Shown: positions 37,276-46,526 of the stretch, in pieces | How the letters are laid out: each line of letters starts with the position of its first letter | How positions within the stretch are numbered: position 1 is the first letter of the stretch | Assembly (NCBI GenBank): GCA_964244115.1 | Contig: CAXTHM010000010.1 | Coordinates: 5,882 to 69,881 of the forward strand | Source of the DNA: CADCWK01 sp964244115 | Lineage (GTDB): Bacteria > Chloroflexota > Chloroflexia > Thermomicrobiales > UBA6265 | Direction: 5' to 3' | Length of the DNA: 64,000 nt | The notes under the pieces: generated by a model | The model's database searches: none | Told to the model about the DNA's origin: nothing | What the model saw: only the letters and a program-made list of their open reading frames with translations | Program-made: the position numbers and the translations under genes

Positions 37276-39012
37276 TTAAACAGGCGTTACGGCCGGTAAG
37301 TCAGCCAGCCGGGCCGAACCCTGCCGGGCGGCGAAGACCCGGTAGTCGATGACCGGGAACGGGTTGTCCCGCTCCTCCAGCTCGTCGAGGTACGTCCGGT
37401 CCTCGGCGCTGATCGTGCCACTCCCGACCGCGACGCCGACGAGACGGTCGAACCGCTCGGTGTGATCAGTGAAGCGCTCGATCGCGTATTCCTTGGCCTG
37501 GCCCGTGGTGACGAGGAACGGCCAGTCGCTGCTCTCCAGCAGGAGCAGCTCGCGGGCGGCCTGATTCAGGACCTCGCGGGTCTCACCCTCGGCGTCCGGG
37601 AAGCGAGCGACCAGCTCTTCCATCCGCGACTCGGCCCCGTGGATGATCGGCCACATCCACTCGGTGTCCACATTCATCCAGGTGAAGTGGGTGCCATTTG
37701 CGCCCCAGCTTCCTTCCGGCACGTCCATGACCTTCTCGGGCGGGTAGTCCTCGACGATGCCGCTGGCCGTCGTCAGATCGACGATCGGGCTGGCGGCGAG
37801 CCCGCGAAGCACGCCCTTGAGCCAGTCCACCCCCTCGAACCACCAGTGGCCGAACAGCTCGGTGTCGTAATTCGAGGCGATCACACCTGGCTTGCCGTGC
37901 TCGTCGGCGTACGCGGTCAGCAACTTCTCGACCAGCAGGACGAAGTGGCGGGCATGGTCCTGGGTGCGGTCGGTCGCGACAGCCGGGTCGTAGACCTTCT
38001 TGGCGCCGAGGTCGACGCCCGGACCGGAGATCCGCCAGTACTGCATCCCGGAGACCGCGTCCTTGCGGTGGAACTCCCGGTAGACGCCGTCGCCAGGGTA
38101 CCCGAAGTCCCCGGACCAGACCTGCTGCGACGTCCGGTTGTTCCGGGCCAGCACCGCGACCTCACCGGGGGCGTCCCCGACCCAGTACGCCTGATACGTG
38201 GTGCCGGGCTCACGCTGCTCATCCGGGCTGAGCGGGACAGAATACCGCTGCGTGACCATGCCGTAGGCACCGATCGCGTCGCCGGCCGCGCGGCCAACGG
38301 GCTTGCCGCCCTCGACGAGGTGCGTCTCGCTGAAGAAGACCTGGATGCCTTGGGCGGCGAGGAACGACTCCAGACCGGGCCGCCGGACCGGGTGGTCGGG
38401 ATCGGTCGTGTCCATCGCGGCCGGACGGTAGGCGCACTCCGGCAGCCAGATCGCCTTGGGCGCCCGACCGAAGTGGCGCTTGTACGACGATACGCCGGTC
38501 GCGAGCTGCCCGTAGATCGTCGAGTCCCGCGAGACCAGCGGCAGATAGCCATGCGTCGCGGCGCTGGTCGAGATCTCGATCCTACCGCGGTCCTGCAGCC
38601 CCCTGAAGGCACCGATCAGGTCCTGACCGAACCGGTCGGTGAAGGAGCTGAGGCTTCGGGCGTACCACTGGTGATAGTACCGGGCCAGCGCCACCATCTC
38701 GGCGTCACCCTGCTCCTCGAACCGGGGGACGTCGGCTGCGGCCCAGGCGGCGCGCTCGGCCGCGTAGACGATGAAATGTTCGGCGATCAGGTCGTCGGCG
38801 AGCTGCTCCGCCAGGATCGGGGTGATCCCGACCGTGAGACGGAAGTCCACGCCCTCCTCCTCCAGGTCGTAGAGGGCGTTCAGGAGCGGCAGGTAGGTCT
38901 CGCCGATGGCCTCGTGGACCCACTCCTCCCCGTGTGGCCACATGCCGGCTTCCCTGGCATAGGGAAGGTGGCTATGAAGGACGAAGGTGAATGCGCCACG
39001 GGTCGTCGTCAT
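37276..39012 (-). CDS. GH57 1,4-alpha-glucan branching enzyme (DUF1957 type)
   Basis: A 578-residue GH57 family protein, the alternative to GH13 GlgB, which cuts alpha-1,4 links and re-forms them as alpha-1,6 branches. GH57 motifs: FVLHSHLPYAREAG, LTVGITPILAEQL, IWLPECAYRP (nucleophile E192) and SNYDTELFGHWWFEG (acid/base D383), with a C-terminal helical domain (THFTWMNVDTEWMWPIIHGAE). GAGGAG lies 8 nt before the ATG. It is the only branching enzyme in the window and probably completes the GlgE pathway. malQ lies 167 nt upstream in the same direction. Confidence 0.92.
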   Translation of the reverse strand: MTTTRGAFTFVLHSHLPYAREAGMWPHGEEWVHEAIGETYLPLLNALYDLEEEGVDFRLTVGITPILAEQLADDLIAEHFIVYAAERAAWAAADVPRFEEQGDAEMVALARYYHQWYARSLSSFTDRFGQDLIGAFRGLQDRGRIEISTSAATHGYLPLVSRDSTIYGQLATGVSSYKRHFGRAPKAIWLPECAYRPAAMDTTDPDHPVRRPGLESFLAAQGIQVFFSETHLVEGGKPVGRAAGDAIGAYGMVTQRYSVPLSPDEQREPGTTYQAYWVGDAPGEVAVLARNNRTSQQVWSGDFGYPGDGVYREFHRKDAVSGMQYWRISGPGVDLGAKKVYDPAVATDRTQDHARHFVLLVEKLLTAYADEHGKPGVIASNYDTELFGHWWFEGVDWLKGVLRGLAASPIVDLTTASGIVEDYPPEKVMDVPEGSWGANGTHFTWMNVDTEWMWPIIHGAESRMEELVARFPDAEGETREVLNQAARELLLLESSDWPFLVTTGQAKEYAIERFTDHTERFDRLVGVAVGSGTISAEDRTYLDELEERDNPFPVIDYRVFAARQGSARLADLPAVTPV

Positions 39013-39179
39013 CGATGGATCTCCTCTTCGGAAATCGGCGGGTGCGCCATACGTTCAGGCACCCGTCCAAAGCATGGTTCTTCGGTCCCGGAGCATCTTC
39101 ATTGCCAACGGAGGCCGGGATCAGCCGGCCTGGCGATCCGCACTACCGGGACGTTCCGTCTTCCGCTGTCCGTCGGGCG

Positions 39180-40745
39180 TCACGACCGGAGTGGGTGCGC
39201 CGTATCCGGGGCGGTGTAATCGTACGGATCATACTCCCGCTGCTTCGGGACCGGGTGCTGCCGGCCGTAGACCGTCGTCATCTCATCGAGATCGGCCGCG
39301 AGGCCCGTGTGAAGCTGATGCTCGTGGTAGCGCCAGCCCCAGTTGCCGCCCAGCCGGCCCGGCGTGTTCATCCGGCCCTCGTCACCCAGGCGCATGACGT
39401 CCTGGAGCGGGAAGATCGCCGTATCCGCGACGGATCCGAGGGCGCTCCTGATGAGGTCCCAGGCGATGTCGGAGCCGTCCCGACCGAGGTAGCGCTGGAC
39501 CTCCTGACGCTGGGATTCTTTCAGGTGATGGAACCAGCCCACCGTCGTCTCATTGTCGTGGGTCGCGCTGTAGACGACGGTGTCGGCCTCGTAGTTGTGC
39601 GGCAGGTAGACGTTCTCCGGACCGTCCCCGAAGGCGAACTGGAGCACCTTCATGCCGGGGATCCCGAGTTCCTGCCGGAGGGCGACGACGTCGTCCGTGA
39701 TGATGCCGAGGTCTTCGGCGATGAACGGGACGTCACCCAGGCGCTCCCTGATCGCGGCGAAGAGGTCCGCGCCCCGGGCCTGTTGCCACTCACCGGGCTT
39801 GGCGTCCTCGGAGCCGTACGGGACCGCCCAAGCGGCCGCGAAGCCGCGGAAGTGATCGACCCGGACGATGTCGACCTGGGCCAGGATCGCCCGGACCCGC
39901 TCGATCCACCAGGCGTAGCCCGTCTTCGCGAGTTCATCCCAGTCGTAGTGCGGGTTGCCCCAGAGCTGACCGGTCGGCGAGAAGTAGTCGGGCGGGACCC
40001 CGGCGACCACGGTCGGCGTCCCATCCGGCTCCAGCCGGAAGACCGCCTGGTTGGCCCAGACATCGGAACTGTCGAGCGCAACGAAGATCGGGATGTCCCC
40101 GATGATCTGGATGTTCCGGTCGTTGGCGTACCGCTTGAGCGTCGCCCACTGCCGCCGGAACTGGAACTGGACGAACTGCTGGAACCCGATTTCCGCGGCC
40201 CATTCGACGTGCGCCCGATCGAGCGCCGCCCGGTCATGCCGGTGCAGAGCGTCATCCCAGGTCCACCAGGCCGTCCCCTCGGTCGCGGCCTTCGCGGCCT
40301 GGAAGATGGCGACGTCTTCCAGCCAGGACGCCTCGGCCGTGCAGAACGCTTTGAACTCGCTCTTCTGGTCCTGACTGGCCTGCTCGAGAAACCGCTCGTA
40401 GGCCCGGCGGAGCAACGGGTACTTGAAGTCGTAGACCGCCCCGAAATCGACCTCCCAGTCCCGGAACTCGGGGATCTGGCCGAAATCCTCGGGCCGAAGC
40501 AGCCCCTCACCGCCGAGCCACTCCAGCGAGACCAGCAGCGGGTTCCCGGCGAACGCCGACGGCGATGCGTAGGGGGAGTCGCCCAGGCCGGTCGGGCCGA
40601 GCGGCATCAGTTGCCAGCGCCGCTGGCCGGCCGTCACGAGCCAGTCGACGAACCGGAACGCTGCCGGTCCCAGATCGCCGATCCCGTGTGGTCCCGGAAA
40701 AGAGGTCGGATGGACGAGCACTCCGCTCACCCGGTCTCGTGTCAT
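39180..40745 (-). CDS. malQ: 4-alpha-glucanotransferase (amylomaltase)
   Basis: A 521-residue GH77 enzyme that moves maltodextrin segments between acceptors, releasing glucose. Signatures: SGVLVHPTSFPGPHGIGDLG, DSPYASPSAFAGNPLLVSLE, IDIVRVDHFRGF-type VRVDHFRGFAAAW (nucleophile Asp), FIAEDLGIITDDV (acid/base Glu) and YSATHDNETTVGWF (third Asp). AGGGAG lies 8 nt before the ATG at 40745; a GTG three codons earlier is too close to the RBS. It is transcribed with the branching enzyme and works on products of GlgX. Confidence 0.96.
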   Translation of the reverse strand: MTRDRVSGVLVHPTSFPGPHGIGDLGPAAFRFVDWLVTAGQRRWQLMPLGPTGLGDSPYASPSAFAGNPLLVSLEWLGGEGLLRPEDFGQIPEFRDWEVDFGAVYDFKYPLLRRAYERFLEQASQDQKSEFKAFCTAEASWLEDVAIFQAAKAATEGTAWWTWDDALHRHDRAALDRAHVEWAAEIGFQQFVQFQFRRQWATLKRYANDRNIQIIGDIPIFVALDSSDVWANQAVFRLEPDGTPTVVAGVPPDYFSPTGQLWGNPHYDWDELAKTGYAWWIERVRAILAQVDIVRVDHFRGFAAAWAVPYGSEDAKPGEWQQARGADLFAAIRERLGDVPFIAEDLGIITDDVVALRQELGIPGMKVLQFAFGDGPENVYLPHNYEADTVVYSATHDNETTVGWFHHLKESQRQEVQRYLGRDGSDIAWDLIRSALGSVADTAIFPLQDVMRLGDEGRMNTPGRLGGNWGWRYHEHQLHTGLAADLDEMTTVYGRQHPVPKQREYDPYDYTAPDTAHPLRS

Positions 40746-40849
40746 GGTTCGCACTCCCTGTATCGCTCATCACTGTTCGGCATGGGACCCCGGCGGAGCG
40801 CCCGTTTCGGTGCGTCCCACTGCCGCAGACTGAGGCGCCCGCCGGCTGG

Positions 40850-41854
40850 CTAAGGCTCTTCGAGGCTGTCGCGGAGGATGTCCAGGTGCTCTATTGCCAT
40901 TCCCGTGCCCATCGCCACGCAGGAGAGCGGATCGTCGGCGACGTAGCAGGGCACCCCCGTCACTTCCATGAGCAGATCCGGGAGATGGCGCAGGAGGGCT
41001 CCGCCGCCGGTGAGGATCATGCCCTTGTCGATGATGTCAGAGGAGAGCTCGGGTGGCGTCTCCTCCAGCACGGCCCGGACCGCCCCGATGATCGCCTCGA
41101 GCGGTTCGGTGATCGCGTCGGTGATCTCGTTGGCGTGGACCTGGACCGTCCGTGGCAGGCCGGCGACCTCGTCCCGGCCCCGGACCTCCATCATGACGTC
41201 CTCTTCGACCGGCATCGCGCTGCCGATCGCGATCTTGACCTCCTCGGCGGTCCGCTCGCCGATCCGGAGGTTGTATTTGCGCTTGATGTAGTTGGCGATC
41301 GCCTCGTCGAACCGGTTGCCGCCGACCCGGAGCGACCGGGCGACGACGGTCCCGTTCAGGGAGATCACCGCGACCTCGGTCGTGCCGCCGCCGATGTCGA
41401 TGATCATGTTGCCGGACGGGTCCGCGACCGGGACCTTGGCCCCGATCGCGGCGGCCAGCGGCTCGCTGATCAGGTAGGCCCGGCGGGCGCCGGCGTTCAG
41501 GGCGGCGTCACGCACGGCGCGACGCTCGACGCCGGTCACACCGGCCGGTACGCAGATCATCACCTCGGGTCGGACGAGGGAGAACCGGCCGCAGCTCTTG
41601 TTGATGAAGTACTTGAGCATTTCCTGCGTCACGATGTAGTCGGCGATGACCCCGTCGCGCATCGGCCGCACGACCTCGATGGTATCGCGGGGCTCGCGGC
41701 CGAGCATGTTCCGGGCTTCGATCCCGACGGCCTTGACGCGGCCGTCCTTGGCGGAGATGGCGACGACCGAGGGTTCGTTGATGACGATCCCGCGTCCACG
41801 CAGATAGACGAGCACATTCGCGGTTCCGAGGTCGATGCCGATCTGTTTTGGCAC
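40850..41854 (-). CDS. mreB: Rod shape-determining protein MreB
   Basis: A 334-residue actin-like protein that guides cell-wall synthesis along the cell. Nucleotide-binding motifs: IGIDLGTANVLVY (phosphate 1), IIDIGGGTTEVAVIS (phosphate 2) and MILTGGGALLRHLPDLL (adenosine). The length is that of MreB/Mbl. The start is GTG with GGAG 9 nt upstream. mreC and mreD are not adjacent, so this may be an isolated paralogue. A TAGAAT at 41937-41932 is a possible -10 box. Confidence 0.95.
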   Translation of the reverse strand: MPKQIGIDLGTANVLVYLRGRGIVINEPSVVAISAKDGRVKAVGIEARNMLGREPRDTIEVVRPMRDGVIADYIVTQEMLKYFINKSCGRFSLVRPEVMICVPAGVTGVERRAVRDAALNAGARRAYLISEPLAAAIGAKVPVADPSGNMIIDIGGGTTEVAVISLNGTVVARSLRVGGNRFDEAIANYIKRKYNLRIGERTAEEVKIAIGSAMPVEEDVMMEVRGRDEVAGLPRTVQVHANEITDAITEPLEAIIGAVRAVLEETPPELSSDIIDKGMILTGGGALLRHLPDLLMEVTGVPCYVADDPLSCVAMGTGMAIEHLDILRDSLEEP

Positions 41855-42091
41855 GCAATCTTGCTCCGGGTTGCCGTCAGGGAGGCGAACGATGACGACG
41901 GCATCGACGTGTACTGCACTGATTCTACCCGCAGGCCGACATCACCGGAGCGCAGCGTTGCCCTGGGCGGTCGATGGCCCGGCGACGGCAAGCGCTTCGG
42001 AGGCAGACAGCCTACGATAGCGTGCGCACTGTGCACGATCACCCATCGCGACCCGGCCGGATCGTCTCCCATGAGGTGGAAAGGAACCCGA

Positions 42092-42829
42092 ATGAGTTCG
42101 ACGCCCGATCCGGACGCCAGCGGCCGACGTGGACCCGGCTCCGGGCGTGCCGGTGAGCGGATGATGCCGACCGAGCCATCGAGTTCCCACGACGATCCGG
42201 CGTGGCCCGGCGGCGCCCCGGACGAGGCCTCACCCGACCGAGCCGACGCGGGATCGTCACGCCCGGCCGGTCGCCGACGCCGCAATCGTCGAGACCAGCC
42301 GCAGGCCGGTCCACAGCCCGAGGGTCCGGTGGACGAACGGCGACCGGTGATCGAGCGGACGCGGAGGGACACCACGGACCCATCGGAGGTCAGGTCGCCG
42401 GCGGGACGACCCGCTACTCGGGATCGAGCGGCGACCGGTCACCGACGACCCGAGCCGGTCCGGCACCCCCCGCGGGAGGCAGCTCCCGAGGCCCGGCGAC
42501 GGCGGACCGAGGGGACGCGGCCACCCCGTGAGGGAAACGGCCGCGGCCTGTCGGGCTCCCCCCGCAACCCGAACCAGTTCGGTGAGATCCCGATCCGGCC
42601 CGACAACAGCACCTTCGATGCGGAGCACGACCGGCTGGTCTGTATCGCCCGGAGCCGCGTCATCCCGGAGGACTTTCCGGTCCACTACCGGCGAATGACG
42701 GCCTCGGGTCACCTGAGCGTGGTCGCGGAGTCCGGCTCCGATCTGCTGCTCTGCGATCACTCGCACAGCGGACCGCATATCTGGCCAGATCAGACGGTCC
42801 TCATCGATGATGCAGTCGAAACGCGGTGA
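42092..42829 (+). CDS. Hypothetical protein with Arg/Pro-rich disordered N-terminus
   Basis: A 245-residue protein not recognised. Residues 1-160 are rich in Arg, Pro, Gly and Ser and look disordered. The C-terminal 85 residues form a compact-looking domain (FDAEHDRLVCIARSRVIPEDFPVHYRRM, HLSVVAESGSDLLLCDHSHSG). GGAAAGGA lies 6 nt before the ATG, a strong RBS, which supports a real gene. It is divergent from mreB and convergent with the exonuclease gene. Confidence 0.7.
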   Translation: MSSTPDPDASGRRGPGSGRAGERMMPTEPSSSHDDPAWPGGAPDEASPDRADAGSSRPAGRRRRNRRDQPQAGPQPEGPVDERRPVIERTRRDTTDPSEVRSPAGRPATRDRAATGHRRPEPVRHPPREAAPEARRRRTEGTRPPREGNGRGLSGSPRNPNQFGEIPIRPDNSTFDAEHDRLVCIARSRVIPEDFPVHYRRMTASGHLSVVAESGSDLLLCDHSHSGPHIWPDQTVLIDDAVETR

Positions 42830-42893
42830 TCGGCGCGGAACGAACCCGCCTGAGCAACGATTCCAGGTCGATGAGTCCCGGATGGGTAGCCGG

Positions 42894-43601
42894 TCAGGTT
42901 GCGACCGCCATGCCCTCGACCACACGCCGGCAGACATCGGCATCGGCCAGCGCCCGGTGCCCACCCGGCGCGACGCCGAACGCGGCCGCGGCATGGTCGA
43001 GCTTGTACCAGCGCGAGGACGCCCGGCCGGGCAGGGCCGTCACGGGCCCGGCGAACGCCGAGAACTGCCGCATGGCGCATTGCCACTGCGCGGTCGGGAT
43101 GATCAGCCCCGCTCGCTGGCAGCAGCTGGTCACCATGCCCGAATCGAACGGCGCGTTGTAGACCACGACCCGGGTCCCGATCAGCAACCGGTAGACCTCG
43201 GCGTGGATGTCGGCCCAGGTCGGGGCGCCGGCGACGTCGTCGTCGAAGAGGCCGTGGACCTTGCTGGTCGAAGCGGGGATCGGGCTCTCCGGTCGGACCA
43301 GGGTATCAAGCAGAACAGTACCGTCGGCGGCGACGATGCCGATGTCGATGATCTCCGCCCGCGGTCCGAAGCCGGTCGTCTCGGTATCGAGGAAGACGAC
43401 CCGCTCGTGGCGCATGGTCTCCTCGGCCCAGGCGATCGCGTCCCGGCGGCGATTCGTCCCGGCATCGGAGACGGGAGCCGGGGCCGGTCTCCGACGGCGG
43501 ACGGCTGGCCCGGACGCCTCCGGCGGTACCGCCGCTCGCTCCCGCTCCCGCCGGCCGAGCCACGCCTCGAATCCCTCGTCTCCGCCAGCGCGCTGACCCA
43601 T
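42894..43601 (-). CDS. DnaQ-like 3'-5' exonuclease
   Basis: A 235-residue protein with a DEDDh exonuclease domain: Exo I FLDTETTGFGPRAEIIDIG, Exo II VVYNAPFDSGM and Exo III HRALADADVC with the catalytic His. The first 60 residues are Arg/Ala/Pro-rich and not conserved. It could be a stand-alone proofreading-type epsilon subunit or an RNase T-like nuclease; no polymerase domain is attached. The ATG at 43601 has GGAG 5 nt upstream and is preferred over a GTG at 43622 with no RBS. The C-terminal extension (LDHAAAAFGVAPGGHRALADADV) is standard. Confidence 0.9.
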   Translation of the reverse strand: MGQRAGGDEGFEAWLGRRERERAAVPPEASGPAVRRRRPAPAPVSDAGTNRRRDAIAWAEETMRHERVVFLDTETTGFGPRAEIIDIGIVAADGTVLLDTLVRPESPIPASTSKVHGLFDDDVAGAPTWADIHAEVYRLLIGTRVVVYNAPFDSGMVTSCCQRAGLIIPTAQWQCAMRQFSAFAGPVTALPGRASSRWYKLDHAAAAFGVAPGGHRALADADVCRRVVEGMAVAT

Positions 43602-43666
43602 CTCATCTCCACTGTCCGTCACGCCGCGATCATCGTCGGCTCGGTATCGGTGCGGGGAGTGCCATC

Positions 43667-44461
43667 TTACCCGGCCGCACGGGGAGCTGTCGCGATCGCC
43701 AGGTCATGGTAGGCCTCGAACGTCTCCGCACCGGTGATCGCCCGGACGACGATCTCGTCGACCGTCCCGGCGTACCGGTCGAGACGAGCCCCGACCTCGG
43801 ACTGGTCCTCGCTCCCGATCGTCGTGTCGATCGCGTCGACCCCGAACCGGCGGAAGTGCGCGGCGTACGAGGGATAGGACCCGTACCGGCCGGCCTCCAC
43901 CGAGAGCCGCTCGATCGCCGTCGGGTCCATTGCGACCCGCACATACGCTGTCACGCGCGGCGTGGAACGACTCACCTCGGCAGCCGCCCGTGCCACGTCG
44001 GTCGCACTGACTCTGGCCGCGTCGGGAGTCAGCCAGTTCAACAGGACGTCGTCGCCGAGCTCGGCGGCCAGCGCCGTCATCCTCGGGCCGAGCGCACCGA
44101 CCGAGATCACCGCCGCCGGATCGGCCAGCTCGCGCAGCGCCGCCACCGTCGCGCGGACCCGACCCAGCGGCTTCGGCGCCATGCCGCTGCCGATCCCGAT
44201 CGTCAGCCGGTCGGCGGGGATACCCTGGAGCGCGATGTCGGCGACGATCTCGGCCGGTCCGCGCCGGTCGATCGGGATGACGCCCGTCGCCACCCGAAGG
44301 GTGGTCGTTGCCTCGGCGGCGGCCGCACAGCCGATCAGACTGTCACCCTCCGGCGTGTCGTTGACCCAGAGGGTGCGGAACCCGAGCGACTCCAGCACCG
44401 GGGCCAGTTGCCGGATGATGGCGGTATCGAGTGACCCGGCCACGCCAAACCCGCGATCCAT
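43667..44461 (-). CDS. LLM-class (luciferase-like) oxidoreductase
   Basis: A 264-residue member of the bacterial luciferase-like superfamily, probably using coenzyme F420 or FMN. GFGVAGSLDTAII, LGFRTLWVNDTPEGDSLI, TTLRVATGVIPIDRRGP, RLTIGIGSG and VSVGALGPRM-type ISVGALGPRMTALAAELGDDVLLNWLTPD follow the family order. It is shorter than usual (about 300-340) because the C-terminal helices are trimmed. AAGGGAG precedes the ATG at 44461. The substrate is unknown. Confidence 0.85.
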   Translation of the reverse strand: MDRGFGVAGSLDTAIIRQLAPVLESLGFRTLWVNDTPEGDSLIGCAAAAEATTTLRVATGVIPIDRRGPAEIVADIALQGIPADRLTIGIGSGMAPKPLGRVRATVAALRELADPAAVISVGALGPRMTALAAELGDDVLLNWLTPDAARVSATDVARAAAEVSRSTPRVTAYVRVAMDPTAIERLSVEAGRYGSYPSYAAHFRRFGVDAIDTTIGSEDQSEVGARLDRYAGTVDEIVVRAITGAETFEAYHDLAIATAPRAAG

Positions 44462-44564
44462 CGTGCTCCCTTCGAACTCAGCTGGCCAAGTATGCCCCGA
44501 CCGGTCGGTTCGGAGAAAGGGTGCCGAGGGGACGAGTATGCCATCGCCCCTGTCCGAGCACGCA

Positions 44565-44602
44565 ACGACGGGGCGGCGCACCGCAGTGCATCGCCCCGTC
44601 GT
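44565..44602 (-). terminator. Hairpin after rpsI
   Basis: An 11-bp stem ACGACGGGGCG/CGCCCCGTCGT with a 16-nt loop lies 49 nt past the rpsI stop. It probably ends the long ribosomal transcript; the T-tract is poor. Confidence 0.6.
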
Positions 44603-44651
44603 CCGTTGCTGGCTCTGGATGCTGGCGCACCACACGAAACGCCGGTCGGCG

Positions 44652-45062
44652 TTACCGCTTGGTGTACTGAGGCGCCTTGCGGGCCCGCTTGAGTCCGACC
44701 TTCTTGCGCTCCTTGACCCGCGGGTCGCGCGTCAGGAACTTGGCCCGCTTGAGGGGCTGGCGAAGATCGTCGTCGACGCGAAGCAGCGCCCGGGAGATGC
44801 CGTGGCGGACCGCGCCGGCCTGACCCGAGACGCCGCCGCCCATCACCTTGACGACGATGTCGAACTGGCCCTGAAGGTTCACCAGCCGCAACGGCGCCAT
44901 CATCGTGGCGTGCAGGACATCGCGACCACCGAAGTGCTCACGCGCCGTGCGTCCATTGACCGTCACGGTCCCGGTGCCCCGGTAGAGCCGGACCAGCGCG
45001 ACGGCGGACTTACGCCGACCGGTGCCGTAGAAATAGCGAGAGCTGTCTGCCTGCTCGCTCAT
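44652..45062 (-). CDS. rpsI: 30S ribosomal protein S9
   Basis: A 136-residue S9: YFYGTGRRKSAVALVRLYRGTGTVTVNGR at the N-terminus, VMGGGVSGQAGAVRHGISRALL, and the classic C-terminus ending KKVGLKRARKAPQYTKR, whose last Arg reaches P-site tRNA. GGAGG precedes the ATG. It pairs with rplM 39 nt upstream, the usual order. Confidence 0.98.
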   Translation of the reverse strand: MSEQADSSRYFYGTGRRKSAVALVRLYRGTGTVTVNGRTAREHFGGRDVLHATMMAPLRLVNLQGQFDIVVKVMGGGVSGQAGAVRHGISRALLRVDDDLRQPLKRAKFLTRDPRVKERKKVGLKRARKAPQYTKR

Positions 45063-45101
45063 GGACGTCCTCCTTCACCGCCGGTCCCCCGGCGATTCAC
45101 A

Positions 45102-45578
45102 CTAGTCGGCGGCGTGGCGAAGCGCGCCGGCCTTCTCGAACACCGCCATCGGGATCTCGGTCAGGTTCTGGGCCACGTGCGGGTGCTCGGGACCGGCGTA
45201 GATCCGGAGCTTGCGCAGCTGGGCGAGGCCATGCGGGCCCTTCGGCAGCATGCCCTTGACGGCGGCATGGATGATCCGGTCCGGGTGGGTACGGCGCATC
45301 TCGGCGACCGAGGTCGTCCGGAGACCACCGGGGTAGTTCGAGTGGCGGTAGTAGTTGTTCTGGAGCTCCTTGTTGCCGGTGAGCACCACCTTCTCGGCGT
45401 TGATCACGACGACGAAGTCCCCGACATCGATGTGCGGCGCGTACTCGGGCTTGTTCTTGCCCCGGAGCGTCGCGGCGATGATCGTGGCGAGCCGACCGAG
45501 GGTCTTGCCCTCGGCGTCGACCACGAACCACGACCGGTCGACCTCATTCGGCTTTGGCGAGTATGTTCGCCGATCCAT
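45102..45578 (-). CDS. rplM: 50S ribosomal protein L13
   Basis: A 158-residue L13: RSWFVVDAEGKTLGRLATIIAATLRGKNKPEYAPHIDVGDFVVVINAEKV (family core), then KGMLPKGPHGLAQLRKLRIYAGPEHPH. Normal length is about 142-150. It follows truA after 86 nt and precedes rpsI. Confidence 0.98.
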   Translation of the reverse strand: MDRRTYSPKPNEVDRSWFVVDAEGKTLGRLATIIAATLRGKNKPEYAPHIDVGDFVVVINAEKVVLTGNKELQNNYYRHSNYPGGLRTTSVAEMRRTHPDRIIHAAVKGMLPKGPHGLAQLRKLRIYAGPEHPHVAQNLTEIPMAVFEKAGALRHAAD

Positions 45579-45664
45579 CCTGTTGTCCTCTCACTACCCA
45601 GCGTCGTTCGCCGGTGTGTCGGGCGGGTGCCCCGCCGTATCGTTCTGGAGCGCGGACGTGACGG

Positions 45665-46522
45665 TCACGTCCCCACGTTGTCTGATGACCACGACGGGTC
45701 ATCGCCGTACCCGACCCGCCACAGCGTCAACCCGTGGGCGGGAGCGGTTGGTGTCCCATGCCGGCGGTCGCCCGCCGCGAGGACCGTTCTGACCCATTCG
45801 ACGTCCCGGTTGCCCCGGCCGACCCGGACCAGCATCGCGACGATCGTGCGGACCATCTGCGGCAGGAAGCCGTCGGCCGCGACCTCGATCGCGATCCCCC
45901 CGCCGGTCTCACCGGGTCCCCACCAGGGGGCGACCGGTTCGACCGAGACCTGGAAGATGGTGCGGACCGTTCCCCGGGGCCGCTGCCGGGCGTCCGACCA
46001 GGGGACGCCCTGTCCGGCTCCGGCGAGCGCCGCGCAATCGCGCTTGCCCAAGAACTCGGGGGCCGCCGCCCGCATCGCCGCGATGTCGAGCGGCTGTCCC
46101 AGCCGGAACCAGACGTATGGTCGGCCGACCGGCTGATGCGATTCCTGGCCAATCATATAGCGGTACTGCCGCCACGTCGCATCGAAGCGGGCATGGAAGG
46201 CCGGACCGGGACGCCGCACCGCCCGCACCCCGACATCGTCCGGGAGAAAGGCGTTGATCGAGCGGCGGACCATCTCCAGCTGCCGCTCCGGCCACGGGTC
46301 GGGCAGGCTGACGACCTGCCCGACCGCGTGGACCCCGCGGTCCGTCCGACCGGCGAAGGTCGTCCGGAGATCCGGCTGGCCGAGTTCACCGAGCGCCCGG
46401 AGGAGTTCCCCCTGCACCGAGCGCTGACCGGACTGGAGCTGCGAGCCGGCGAAGCCAGTGCCGTCGTAGGAGAGGGTCAGGGCCAGCATCCCGCCCGATC
46501 GACCGGAAGCCGACCCGTCCAC
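45665..46522 (-). CDS. truA: tRNA pseudouridine synthase A
   Basis: A 285-residue enzyme that makes pseudouridine at tRNA positions 38-40. The catalytic Asp is in TTFAGRTDRGVHAVGQVV; the N-terminus is LALTLSYDGTGFAGSQLQ and later motifs are ARFDATWRQYRYMI and GFLPQMVRTIVAMLV. The usual YxG(T)xFxGWQ is GFAGSQLQ here. The likely start is GTG at 46522, 4 nt after the rplQ stop; an ATG at 46489 is the alternative and removes an 11-residue Ser/Gly leader. It is in the usual place between rplQ and rplM. Confidence 0.95.
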   Translation of the reverse strand: MDGSASGRSGGMLALTLSYDGTGFAGSQLQSGQRSVQGELLRALGELGQPDLRTTFAGRTDRGVHAVGQVVSLPDPWPERQLEMVRRSINAFLPDDVGVRAVRRPGPAFHARFDATWRQYRYMIGQESHQPVGRPYVWFRLGQPLDIAAMRAAAPEFLGKRDCAALAGAGQGVPWSDARQRPRGTVRTIFQVSVEPVAPWWGPGETGGGIAIEVAADGFLPQMVRTIVAMLVRVGRGNRDVEWVRTVLAAGDRRHGTPTAPAHGLTLWRVGYGDDPSWSSDNVGT

Positions 46523-46526
46523 GTCC

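Noticed and set aside
37462..39219. 585-codon plus-strand frame opposite the GH57 enzyme
   Set aside because: Shadow frame with no RBS and low-complexity composition.
40565..42091. Upstream extension of the hypothetical protein at 42092
   Set aside because: The frame stays open through the antisense of malQ and mreB. The RBS GGAAAGGA fixes the start at 42092.
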